From an uncultured Rhodoplanes sp. (GTDB taxonomy: Bacteria; Pseudomonadota; Alphaproteobacteria; Rhizobiales; Xanthobacteraceae), in contig CAKZHN010000334.1 in NCBI GenBank assembly GCA_936924235.1, positions 1 through 27,692 of the forward strand: 27,692 nt of DNA, written 5' to 3'. This document shows positions 1-7,245 of the stretch, piece by piece (position 1 is the first letter of the stretch; the number at the start of each line of letters is the position of its first letter). The notes under the pieces were generated by a model. The model had not been told where the DNA came from, made no database searches, and saw nothing but the letters and a program-made list of their open reading frames with translations. The position numbers and the translations under genes were made by a program.

Positions 1-596
1 AGAAGGTCGGCTTCCCGCGCGTGATGCGCTCGTTCCTGCGCCAGGACCCCGACGTCATCATGGTCGGCGAGATGCGCGACTCCGAGACCGCGCATATCGG
101 CGTGCACGCAGCCCTCACCGGCCACCTGGTGCTGACCACGCTGCACACCAACACCGCCGCGGGCGCGATCCCGCGTATGATCGACATGGGGCTCGAGAGC
201 TTCCTGCTCGCCTCTTCGGTTCGCGCGATCGTCGGCCAGCGCCTGGTGCGCGTGCTCTGCGAGCATTGCCGCCAGCACCACGAGCTCTCCGCCAAGGAGA
301 TTGCAGCCGACTACCGCTACGAAACGCTCGGCTTCAAGGCCGGCGAGATCGTCTACCAGCCCAAGGGTTGCGATTACTGCGGCGGCATCGGGTTCCGCGG
401 GCGCAAGGGCGTGTTCGAGGTGCTCGAGGTCGGCCCCGAGGTTCGCCGGGCGATCGGTCCGAAAATCGACGCCGCTGATCTCGAAGCGGTCGCGCGCCGC
501 GAAGGCATGACCACGATGACCGAAGACGGCGTCGCCAAGTGCCGCGCCGGCATGACCACACTCGATGAAGTGTTCCGCGTCACCATGAGCCTGTAG
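1..596 (+). CDS. gspE: GspE, type II secretion ATPase (3' part only)
   Basis: This is the C-terminal part of the cytoplasmic hexameric ATPase that powers pseudopilus assembly. The reading frame is open from the left edge (frame of base 3), so the gene is cut by the window and the ATG/GTG codons near base 21 are internal. The Walker-B/Asp-box stretch DPDVIMVGEMRD is visible, followed by the His-box region GHLVLTTLHTN. A zinc-binding pair CEHC and CDYC is separated by 33 residues, which is the GspE hallmark that separates it from most PilT-like ATPases. The Walker A motif must lie upstream. The stop at 594-596 is two bases before gspF, so the two genes are in one operon. I am confident in the family. 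The symbol follows from the following gspF-gspM order. Confidence 0.95.
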   Translation, partial: KVGFPRVMRSFLRQDPDVIMVGEMRDSETAHIGVHAALTGHLVLTTLHTNTAAGAIPRMIDMGLESFLLASSVRAIVGQRLVRVLCEHCRQHHELSAKEIAADYRYETLGFKAGEIVYQPKGCDYCGGIGFRGRKGVFEVLEVGPEVRRAIGPKIDAADLEAVARREGMTTMTEDGVAKCRAGMTTLDEVFRVTMSL

Positions 597-598
597 CG

Positions 599-1807
599 AT
601 GCCGCATTTTCGCTATCGCGCACTGACGAGGGCCGGCGAAGTCGTGATCGGCGAGGTCGAAGCGCCGTCGCGCGAGGAAGTGCTGCGCCGGATCGAATAT
701 CTCGGCCATCTGCCGATCGAGACCGAGGCGGCGACCAAGGGCCTGCTCGGCTCGAGCGGCGGCTTCGGCAAAGCGCCGCCGTCGCGCGATATTACCATCT
801 TCCTCCGGCAGCTCGCCTTGCTGGTGGGTTCCGGACTGACGCTGGAAGCGGCACTGCAGACGCTTGCCGACGATAACGGCAGCAAAACAGTGTCGAAATT
901 TTCCGGCGGGCTGCGCTCATCCATCGCCGCGGGCGACGGTTTTGCCGAAGCGCTGGAGCGTCATCCGACCATCATCGAACCCATTTACGTTGCGATGGTG
1001 AGGGCGGGTGAAGCATCCGGGAAGCTCGACGCCGTGCTGCAAGCCATCGTTGCCGATCGGACCCGCAAGGAGCTCCTTGGCGATCGCATCAACTCGGCGA
1101 TCCGCTATCCGCTGTTCCTGGTCGGCTCCGCGGTGCTGATCCTGTTCTTCTTTCTGCTGTACGTGGTGCCGCAGTTCGAGCCGGTGTTCCGCGATCTCGG
1201 CGGCAAGCTCAATGCCGGCGCGGCCTTCGTGCTGACGGCTTCGACCTGGCTCACCGCCAATCTCAACCTGTTCCTCGGCAGCATCCTGATCGTCATTCTC
1301 GCGTTGTGGCTGGTGTTCAGCCGGCGCGAGAACCGTGGCCGGTTTGTCTCGGTGCTGTCGAGATTGCCCGGCGTCTCCGGTCCGATGCGCGACCGCCGCA
1401 CCGCGCGCCTGATCGGCACGCTCGGCCTGCTGGTCGAGAACGGCGTCGCGCTGCCGACCGCGCTGAAGATGCTGCGCGATGTCGTCACAGAGCCGCGCTA
1501 TGTGGCCGAGGTCGACCGCGTGCACGATCAGGTGCGCAACGGCCGCCGCTTCGCCGAGGCGCTGTCCGAATCCGATCTGTTGCCGCCGCTTGCCGCCCGC
1601 ATGCTGCGGGTCGGCGACGAGACCGGCGACCTGCCGGCGATCACGCGGCATGCCGCACAGTTCTACGAACACCGGTTGGGCATCGGCCTCGACCGGCTGA
1701 TGGGGGCTATCGGTCCTGCGACCATCATTCTTGTCAGCGTCGTCATCGGCGCCCTGATCGTGTCGATCATGAGCGCCCTTCTGAGCATCACGGAGCTTGC
1801 CCTATGA
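599..1807 (+). CDS. gspF: GspF, inner-membrane platform protein of type II secretion
   Basis: This 402-residue polytopic protein forms the inner-membrane platform that couples the GspE ATPase to pseudopilin assembly. It has two T2SSF domains at roughly residues 67-190 and 270-390. Hydrophobic segments lie at about 170-192, 222-241 and 368-395, giving the three-TM topology usual for GspF/PilC. Each domain carries the family-type G(S/N)G(L/V)xLxxAL stretch: GSGLTLEAAL near residue 78 and the equivalent ENGVALPTAL near 280. The length matches the family (about 400). The ATG lies two bases after the gspE stop, and its stop overlaps the gspG start as ATGA (1804-1807), indicating translational coupling. 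Nothing is unusual about this gene. Confidence 0.95.
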   Translation: MPHFRYRALTRAGEVVIGEVEAPSREEVLRRIEYLGHLPIETEAATKGLLGSSGGFGKAPPSRDITIFLRQLALLVGSGLTLEAALQTLADDNGSKTVSKFSGGLRSSIAAGDGFAEALERHPTIIEPIYVAMVRAGEASGKLDAVLQAIVADRTRKELLGDRINSAIRYPLFLVGSAVLILFFFLLYVVPQFEPVFRDLGGKLNAGAAFVLTASTWLTANLNLFLGSILIVILALWLVFSRRENRGRFVSVLSRLPGVSGPMRDRRTARLIGTLGLLVENGVALPTALKMLRDVVTEPRYVAEVDRVHDQVRNGRRFAEALSESDLLPPLAARMLRVGDETGDLPAITRHAAQFYEHRLGIGLDRLMGAIGPATIILVSVVIGALIVSIMSALLSITELAL

Positions 1808-2268
1808 ACAGCCAGCAGCAGAACACTACGAAGAACCGCCGCTTCTGGTCAGCAGCCAGCGACGGCTACACCCTAGTCGAAATGCTTGTCGTGCTTACGA
1901 TCATCAGCCTGATCCTGGGACTGGTCGGGCCGCGCGTGCTCGCCTATCTCGGCGACTCCCGCGTCAAGACCGCCAAGCTCCAGATCGAGAGCTTCGGCTC
2001 GGCGCTCGACCTGTTCTACATCGACACCGGCCGCTATCCGACCTCGTCGGAGGGCCTCGAGGCTCTGGCGACGCGGCCGACCGGCGTCGAGGTCTGGAAC
2101 GGGCCTTACGTCAAAGGCGGACGCGTGCCGAACGATCCGTGGGGCCACGGATATCAATATCGCGTGTCCGGCGAGCAGACGCCGCCCTACGAGATCACGT
2201 CGCTCGGTTCCGACGGCCGCGAGGGCGGCAACGGCAACGCCGCCGACATCTCGAATGTCGTCCGCTAA
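1804..2268 (+). CDS. gspG: GspG, major pseudopilin
   Basis: This 154-residue protein is the main subunit of the periplasmic pseudopilus. The start is the ATG that overlaps the gspF stop. A longer in-frame opening that begins inside gspF is not used. The prepilin leader is long (cleavage predicted after Gly21) and is followed by YTLVEMLVVLTIISLILGLV, with the methylated position a Tyr rather than the usual Phe or Met, and Glu at +5. GspG hallmarks follow: DTGRYPTSSEGLEAL, WNGPYV, PNDPWGHGYQYR and the C-terminal SLGSDGREGG loop, which in characterised GspG proteins binds calcium. It overlaps gspH by 14 bases. A processing prepilin peptidase (GspO/PilD) is not in the window. Confidence 0.95.
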   Translation: MNSQQQNTTKNRRFWSAASDGYTLVEMLVVLTIISLILGLVGPRVLAYLGDSRVKTAKLQIESFGSALDLFYIDTGRYPTSSEGLEALATRPTGVEVWNGPYVKGGRVPNDPWGHGYQYRVSGEQTPPYEITSLGSDGREGGNGNAADISNVVR

Positions 2269-2698
2269 GAGGCAGGCAGGCTTTACGCTTCTCGAGGTCA
2301 TGGCGGTGATGATGATCATCGCCCTGGTCTCGGCGCTTGCGGTGACCACCACGCGTGGCACCGGACGCGCGCAGCTCTACGCGGTGTCGCTGCAGACCGC
2401 GGCGCTGATGCGCCGCGAGCGGCTCGGCGCCATCCTGACCGCGAGCAGCCGGCAGGTCTCGCTCGACGGCCGCGATCGTGTGCTGTGGGGCGACGGCGGC
2501 GGCCAGGTCCGCATTCCGGCCGATGTCGTCGTCGACATCCTCGGCAGCGACACGGCCCGCGCCGGACGGCTCGCGGTGGTCCGCTTTCAGCCGGACGGCG
2601 CGTCGACAGGCGTGGTGATGCGGCTGTCCCGCGAACAGGCCACTTATGAAGTCAGCGTCAACTGGTACACCGGCAGTGTCTCGGTTCGTCAACTATAG
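2255..2698 (+). CDS. gspH: GspH, minor pseudopilin
   Basis: This 147-residue minor pseudopilin is thought to sit at or near the pseudopilus tip. It has a short basic leader (cleavage after Gly9), then FTLLEVMAVMMIIALVSALA with Glu at +5. The remainder is a small globular domain with a GRDRVLWGDGGG region, consistent with GspH/FimT-type folds. The assignment rests on the prepilin signature together with its place between gspG and gspI, because GspH sequences diverge strongly. The ATG lies inside the end of gspG (14-base overlap) in another frame, so the pair is translationally coupled. gspI begins before its stop. Confidence 0.88.
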   Translation: MSSAKRQAGFTLLEVMAVMMIIALVSALAVTTTRGTGRAQLYAVSLQTAALMRRERLGAILTASSRQVSLDGRDRVLWGDGGGQVRIPADVVVDILGSDTARAGRLAVVRFQPDGASTGVVMRLSREQATYEVSVNWYTGSVSVRQL

Positions 2699-3152
2699 CC
2701 CGCGCGATGCGCGGTCCGGCTTCACGCTGATCGAAGCGCTGGTCGCGCTCGCGCTGTTGCTCGCCTTTGCGTCGGTCGTCGTGCCGCTGATGTTCCAGTC
2801 GCGGCGCATCCTCGACAATCCGCGCGGCCGCATCGCCGCGCAGGTGCTGCTGCGCTCGCTGCTCGACGAGCCGGCCGACCGCGCCCGCATGCTGACCTTC
2901 CGCGACGGCGTCACCGACGGCCTGCGCTGGAGCGTCGAGGCGCGGCCGCTCGATCTCGGCGTCGTGACGCTGATCGACCAGGCACCCAAAACGCCCGCGA
3001 CGCGGCCGGACGCCAACAATCCCGGCGGGGAGCGCGATAAACCGCGCGCGCTATGGGTGCCGTTCCGGATTGCCGCGAGCGTGTCGTGGGGACCCGGTCA
3101 GATGGTGAAGGCGGAAACCGTGCGGCTTCTGAAACGGCAGCAGCAGCAATGA
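2646..3152 (+). CDS. gspI: GspI, minor pseudopilin
   Basis: The class III signal SGFTLIEALVALALLLAFA is clear, with cleavage after Gly25 if translation starts at the ATG at 2646. That start overlaps gspH by 53 bases. An in-frame GTG at 2676 would give a shorter 15-residue leader and a 23-base overlap. Neither has a strong Shine-Dalgarno sequence, so the start is uncertain. The C-terminal part (PFRIAASVSWGPG and following) resembles the beta-strand end of GspI, which packs with GspJ and GspK at the pseudopilus tip. At 168 residues it is longer than many GspI proteins, with a Pro/Asn/Asp-rich stretch near residues 115-130. The stop overlaps the gspJ ATG. Confidence 0.88.
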   Translation: MKSASTGTPAVSRFVNYSPRDARSGFTLIEALVALALLLAFASVVVPLMFQSRRILDNPRGRIAAQVLLRSLLDEPADRARMLTFRDGVTDGLRWSVEARPLDLGVVTLIDQAPKTPATRPDANNPGGERDKPRALWVPFRIAASVSWGPGQMVKAETVRLLKRQQQQ

Positions 3153-3940
3153 CCCGGCGCGATCCAACCAGACAGCGGCGCCTTCAGGAACGTTGCGGCG
3201 GCTTCACGCTGGTCGAAACGCTGGCGGCGCTGGCGATCACGGCCGCGATCTTCGTCGCCGCGGCCGGGCTGATCCGCGACCTCGCGACGGGCTTCGATCG
3301 CGGCACCCGCACCATCACCGCGGCGGACCGTCTGGTGCTCGCGGTCGAGCGGCTTGCCGGCGACTTCGCCGCGGCGCGCTTTGCCCCGCGGACCATCGAA
3401 CCCAACAGCGCGGTGGCGTTCATCGGCCCGGGTGACAGCGGCGGCGGCCGTCTTACTTTCGTCAGCGGCGCCGGCATCGCCGCGGGCCCGCGCGGCGAGG
3501 AGATCGTGAGCCTGACGATCGAGTCCGCCGGCGACGTCACGCGGCTCGTTCGCCGCCGCGCGCCGTGGCGGGGCCCCAGCGGAAACTTCGGCGACACCGC
3601 GCTGCAGGACCCGGTCATCCTGATCGAGGGCAACTACGACATGTCCTTTGCGTTCGGCAAAACCAATCCCGAAGGCCGGCTGACCTGGACGCCGAGTTGG
3701 TCCGACGACAAGAGCCTGCCGCAGTTCATCCGTCTCGTGCTCCGCGACCGCACGAGCGGCATCGACATTCTGCCGCGCGCCGAATTCAGGCTGCGCTCGG
3801 ACATGAAGATCAACTGCGGATTCGGCGGTCCGAACTGCGAGAACGGCGGCCCCAAACAAGCACAGCCGGGAGGCCCCACGCCGCAGAACAAGCCGGATAA
3901 CAAGCCGCAGGCCCGCAACAACGATGAGGACGCCGACTGA
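3149..3940 (+). CDS. gspJ: GspJ, minor pseudopilin
   Basis: This 263-residue minor pseudopilin starts at the ATG that overlaps the gspI stop (ATGA). The leader is long and Arg-rich (cleavage after Gly18) and precedes FTLVETLAALAITAAIFVAA with Glu at +5. The central part has the GspJ-like alternation of short strands, such as VAFIGPG and RLTFVSGAGIA, and a PQFIRLVLRDRTSG segment. The last 40 or so residues are a hydrophilic Gly/Pro/Gln/Asn/Lys tail of low complexity ending in an acidic NNDEDAD. This tail goes beyond the usual fold and resembles the low-complexity insert in the next gene. Two Cys residues (in NCGFGG and NCENGG) sit just before the tail and could form a disulfide in the periplasm. 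Its stop and the gspK ATG share one base. Confidence 0.9.
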   Translation: MTRRDPTRQRRLQERCGGFTLVETLAALAITAAIFVAAAGLIRDLATGFDRGTRTITAADRLVLAVERLAGDFAAARFAPRTIEPNSAVAFIGPGDSGGGRLTFVSGAGIAAGPRGEEIVSLTIESAGDVTRLVRRRAPWRGPSGNFGDTALQDPVILIEGNYDMSFAFGKTNPEGRLTWTPSWSDDKSLPQFIRLVLRDRTSGIDILPRAEFRLRSDMKINCGFGGPNCENGGPKQAQPGGPTPQNKPDNKPQARNNDEDAD

Positions 3941-4944
3941 TGCGGACCGATCCTCGCCGCGGTGTCATCTTGGTGGCGGTGCTGTGGACCGTCGCGCTGC
4001 TGTCGGCGCTGGCGATGGCGACCTCGGTGACGTTCCGGGAGTTCGCCGGCATCGTCACCGTCGACCGCGACCGCCTGCGCGCCGACGCCCTGCTCACGGC
4101 GGGCCTCGAGACGGCGGCGGGCATCATGACCCGATGGCCGGAAGACCGGCCGCTCTACGAAAGCGAGATGGCGTTCCGGCTGTCCACCGGCCAGGTCCGC
4201 GTGCGGGTGACCGACGAGGGCGGCCGCATCGATATCGGCAAGGCGCCGGTCGAGTTGCTGACCTCGCTGCTGCGCCGTGTCAACACCGACAATCCGGACG
4301 GCATTGCCCGCAGCATCGTCGAGTGGCGGCTCGCCAATGGCGGCGCGCCGCCGCCGAAGGCGCCCAATCGGCCGGGGCAGACGGCGCAGAATGCCGGCAA
4401 CGCCGCGACGAACGCCGGCCAGGCGCCCCAGGCTGGCGGCCAGCCTCCGCAAGCGAACGGCCAGCCGGCCCAGCCGGGCGCGCCAAACCAGCCGGGCGGA
4501 CAGAATCAGGAGGCGCCTGCATCGGGGGCCATGCCCTTCACGGACATCCGCCAATTGCTTAACGTGCCCGGCGTGACCCCCAATATGCTCGCCGCCGTGA
4601 CGCCCTTCATCACCGTATTCGGCGGCCAGAAGGTCAACGCGCTGACCGTCTCGCCCCAGGTGCTCGCCATGCTGCCGGGCCTGGACCAGGACCGGATCAC
4701 CGCGTTCGTCAACGCACGCGTCAACGTTACCAAGGACGCTTCGCTGCTGACCGCAATGCTGGGTCCCGCACAGAACTATGTGATCGTGGGCGGCAGGAAG
4801 ATCGCGTCGGTCGTGATCCAGGCCCGGGCGGCGGACGGCTATTCAGCCGCGGTGCAGGCTGTCATCATTCTGTCACCGCAAGACAGTCAACCATATCGCG
4901 TGCTGGCGTGGAATCCCTGGCCGGCGGCGCTGGCCAAGTGGTAG
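3940..4944 (+). CDS. gspK: GspK, pseudopilus tip pseudopilin
   Basis: This 334-residue protein is the large minor pseudopilin that caps the pseudopilus. The leader MRTDPRRG is followed by VILVAVLWTVALLSALAMA. It lacks Glu at +5, which is the normal state for GspK and distinguishes it from GspG-J. The helical domain region shows DEGGRIDIGKAPVELL and DIRQLLNVPGVTP, typical of GspK. Between them, at about residues 129-195, lies a Pro/Gln/Asn/Ala/Gly-rich low-complexity insert not expected in the standard fold. The gene ends at 4944, after which a 17-base stretch is imperfectly duplicated. A 66-base gap to gspL is the largest within this operon. Confidence 0.92.
   Translation: MRTDPRRGVILVAVLWTVALLSALAMATSVTFREFAGIVTVDRDRLRADALLTAGLETAAGIMTRWPEDRPLYESEMAFRLSTGQVRVRVTDEGGRIDIGKAPVELLTSLLRRVNTDNPDGIARSIVEWRLANGGAPPPKAPNRPGQTAQNAGNAATNAGQAPQAGGQPPQANGQPAQPGAPNQPGGQNQEAPASGAMPFTDIRQLLNVPGVTPNMLAAVTPFITVFGGQKVNALTVSPQVLAMLPGLDQDRITAFVNARVNVTKDASLLTAMLGPAQNYVIVGGRKIASVVIQARAADGYSAAVQAVIILSPQDSQPYRVLAWNPWPAALAKW
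4339..4530 (+). repeat. Low-complexity coding insert in gspK
   Basis: This stretch encodes a Pro/Gln/Asn/Ala/Gly-rich segment of about 64 residues with irregular repeats of NAG, GQ(A/P)P and PGQ/PGG words. The DNA is built of recurrent GGCCAG and CAGCCG words on the coding strand. It interrupts the helical domain of GspK and is likely a disordered, exported linker. Such tracts are prone to length variation by slippage. That is an inference, because only one copy of the locus is visible here. Confidence 0.7.
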
Positions 4945-4969
4945 CGGGCGGGAAGTGGTAGTGGGCGAA
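4936..4969 (+). repeat. 17-base imperfect tandem duplication over the gspK stop
   Basis: Bases 4936-4952 and 4953-4969 match at 14 of 17 positions. Both begin AAGTGGTAG, so the last codons and the stop of gspK appear twice in a row. The second copy is non-coding. This is a probable small slippage duplication without an obvious function. Confidence 0.6.
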
Positions 4970-5010
4970 TGCGCGTGAGATCGGGTCATGACGAGGAGTA
5001 ACGCTGGCCC

Positions 5011-6066
5011 ATGAATGTCGTAGCCGTGCTGACACGATGGCTGGATGTGCTTGCCGCGCTCTTCGTCGAGTGGTGGTCGAGGTGGCGCGCCCGGCAATCC
5101 ATCGTGGTGATGCGCGACGGCGGCCGCCTCACGCTGCGGCAGCGCTACCGCGACGGCAAGCTCGGCGCCATCACGCCGCTCGGCACGAGCCTGCCCGGCG
5201 AGCTGGCCAAGACGGTGAAGCAGGCCTTTGTCGTGTTCGAGATGCCAGAGCGCGACGTCGTCATTCGCACCATCAAGGTGCCGGCGCAGGCGCGCGACTT
5301 CCTGTCCGGCATCGTGCGCAATCAGATCGATCGCCTTTCGCCGTGGCCGCCACAGGACGCGATCTACGGCTTCGAATTCCATCCGGTTGCAAGCGACGCC
5401 TCCTCGCTCGAGGTGCAGATCTCCATCGCCTCGCGCGGCACGGTCGAGAGCACGCGCGACGAGCTTCGCGCCATCGGCCTGCCGCTCGACCAGATCACCG
5501 TGCACAAGGCCAATGCGCCGGAGCGGCCGCCGATCCCGCTGTGGTCGCGCGATGCGAGCGCCGCCGGCCAGCAGCTGCACACCGCGCGCGTGGCGGTCGG
5601 CGGCGCGCTGGCCGCGACCGTGGTGCTGAGCGCCGTGATCAGCGCCTGGGCGCTGTGGAGCGTGACGTCGATCTCCGTTGATCTCGACGACACCACGACC
5701 CGCTCCCGCACCTTGCAGCGGCTGCTGCAGGTCGGACGCTCGCCGGCCGCGCTCGCGGCGCTGCCGCTGCCGGAGCGCGCCTGGGCCTTCAAGGAGACCT
5801 CGTATTCGACGGTGTTCGCGCTCGAGGGGCTGTCGCGCGCGCTGCCCGACACCGCCTATCTCACCGACTTCCGCATCGAGAAGGGCGTGCTGCGCATCAC
5901 CGGCCTCACCAACGACGCGCCCGCGCTGATCGCGCCGTTGGAGCAATCGGGCCATTTCACCAACGTGCGGTTCTCGGCCGCCACCACACGCTCGGCCGAG
6001 TCCGGGCTGTTCACCTTCAACATCGAAGCCAACCAGGAGCGGCGGCTCAATTTCGCCGGCAAGTGA
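5011..6066 (+). CDS. gspL: GspL/PilN-like inner-membrane protein of type II secretion
   Basis: This 351-residue bitopic protein corresponds to GspL, which connects GspE in the cytoplasm to the periplasmic assembly. One clear transmembrane helix (VAVGGALAATVVLSAVISAW, near residues 192-213) separates a cytoplasmic N-terminal domain from a periplasmic C-terminal domain. The periplasmic part has the PilN/Fims-like ferredoxin-type strands, for example YLTDFRIEKGVLRITGLT and the closing FTFNIEA. The N-terminal domain contains a VRNQIDRLSPWPPQDAIYGF segment typical of the actin-like half of GspL/PilM-N hybrids, but is shorter than in gammaproteobacterial GspL. A GAGGAG purine run at 4993-4998 lies 12 bases before the ATG. 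The gene is followed after one base by gspM. Confidence 0.85.
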   Translation: MNVVAVLTRWLDVLAALFVEWWSRWRARQSIVVMRDGGRLTLRQRYRDGKLGAITPLGTSLPGELAKTVKQAFVVFEMPERDVVIRTIKVPAQARDFLSGIVRNQIDRLSPWPPQDAIYGFEFHPVASDASSLEVQISIASRGTVESTRDELRAIGLPLDQITVHKANAPERPPIPLWSRDASAAGQQLHTARVAVGGALAATVVLSAVISAWALWSVTSISVDLDDTTTRSRTLQRLLQVGRSPAALAALPLPERAWAFKETSYSTVFALEGLSRALPDTAYLTDFRIEKGVLRITGLTNDAPALIAPLEQSGHFTNVRFSAATTRSAESGLFTFNIEANQERRLNFAGK

Positions 6067-6067
6067 C

Positions 6068-6667
6068 ATGCCGCTCAAATTCGACCTGAAAAAGCTCGAG
6101 CTCGGAAAGCTCAATCCCGGCCTCAACCGCGAGCAGCTCATCGCGCTCGGCGTGACGGCGCTGATTGTCGTGTTCTGCGTCACCGTCGTGACGTGGTCGC
6201 TGGGCGTGCGCTCGGAGGCACGTGCCGAGCTTGTCGAGAAGCTCGACGCGCTGGCACTGCTCGAAGCCAGAGTCGGCGGTGGCGCCAAGGCCCGCGGGCC
6301 GGTGCGCAATCCGGCGGCGCCCGCCAGCGCGTTTCTGACCACGCAGACGCAAGGCCTCGCCGGCGCCGAGCTGCAGGCTTATCTCGCCCAGCTCGCTTCG
6401 GCCCAGAACGCCGAGGTGGTGTCCTCCGGACTGCAGCCGACCGGGCGCGACGACACGCCCGAGACCATCCGGCTTCAGGCGACGCTCACCACCACGATCG
6501 GCTCGCTGCAGACGCTGCTCTATCAGCTCGAGACCGGCACGCCTTATGTCTTCGTCGACTCGGTTGCGGTGCAGCTGCCGAATGTCGGGCTTGGCAGCAC
6601 GCGGCAGGATCCGGTGCTGCGCGTCACGCTCGGCATCCGGGCGCTGTGGCGAAAGGGCGCGGCATGA
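6068..6667 (+). CDS. gspM: GspM/PilO-like inner-membrane protein of type II secretion
   Basis: This 199-residue bitopic protein has one N-terminal membrane helix (about residues 25-45, LIALGVTALIVVFCVTVVTW) followed by a coiled-coil-like stretch and a small periplasmic domain. This is the layout of GspM/PilO, the partner of GspL. The alphaproteobacterial 'GspMb' type has low sequence conservation, so the call relies on topology and on its position directly after gspL (one base between stop and ATG). The C-terminal half (AQLASAQNAEVVSSGLQP and the strand ending FVDSVAVQLP) looks like the PilO ferredoxin-like fold. The stop overlaps the next ATG (6664-6667). Confidence 0.8.
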   Translation: MPLKFDLKKLELGKLNPGLNREQLIALGVTALIVVFCVTVVTWSLGVRSEARAELVEKLDALALLEARVGGGAKARGPVRNPAAPASAFLTTQTQGLAGAELQAYLAQLASAQNAEVVSSGLQPTGRDDTPETIRLQATLTTTIGSLQTLLYQLETGTPYVFVDSVAVQLPNVGLGSTRQDPVLRVTLGIRALWRKGAA

Positions 6668-7206
6668 GCCCGCTCCGCACCGCTTCCGTCGCTGCCCTGC
6701 TCGGGGCGCTGTGGCCGCTCGCTTTCGCCGGTAACGCCGCTGCGCAACAGGCGCAGGCCGCAGCCGCAGCGGCGGCCAATCCGCTCGCGGCGCAATCGCT
6801 CGAAGGCCTCTCGGCCACGCGCGAACGCCCGCTGTTCTCCGCGCAGCGTCGGCCGCCTGCCGCGCCGCGCGTCGCCGCGGCGCCGCCGCCGCCACCACCG
6901 CCCCCGCCGCAGCCGCCGCAAGTGGCGCTCTACGGCATCGTCTCCGAACCCAGCGGCGCGCGCGCCATGGTTCGCGCCAACAGCGACAAGATCGTCGGCG
7001 TGCGCATCGGCGACGACATCGGCGGCTGGAAGGTGACCAAGATCGAGCGCCGCCAGATCGAGCTCGCGCTCGGCGAGCGCGCCGTGAGCTTCGCCATGTT
7101 CAGCGCGGCGTCGGCAGCCGCCCGCCAAGCCGAAATGGATGCCGCCGCCGAACAGGATGACGATCCGCCGGACCCGCCGCCCAACGGCCAGCAGCAGCGA
7201 CGCTGA
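6664..7206 (+). CDS. GspC/GspN-like homology-region protein, last gene of the secretion operon
   Basis: This 180-residue protein starts at the ATG overlapping the gspM stop. It has an N-terminal hydrophobic segment (residues 6-27) that could be a signal peptide or an anchor, an Ala/Gln-rich linker, the motif RPLFSAQRRPP, then a run of about 12 prolines (residues 74-85). A domain of about 60 residues follows (VALYGIVSE to LALGERAVSFAMF). That domain has the short-strand pattern of the GspC/PilP homology region, which in known systems contacts the GspD secretin. The tail is acidic and Pro-rich. The name GspN is often used for this gene in alphaproteobacterial operons. I leave the symbol empty because GspC and GspN labels are mixed in this group. 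It ends the + strand operon and faces the convergent glycosyltransferase gene. Confidence 0.72.
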   Translation: MSPLRTASVAALLGALWPLAFAGNAAAQQAQAAAAAAANPLAAQSLEGLSATRERPLFSAQRRPPAAPRVAAAPPPPPPPPPQPPQVALYGIVSEPSGARAMVRANSDKIVGVRIGDDIGGWKVTKIERRQIELALGERAVSFAMFSAASAAARQAEMDAAAEQDDDPPDPPPNGQQQRR

Positions 7207-7245
7207 CCGGACCGGGTTCGCCGCCCGGGATCGAATGGTCGTATC

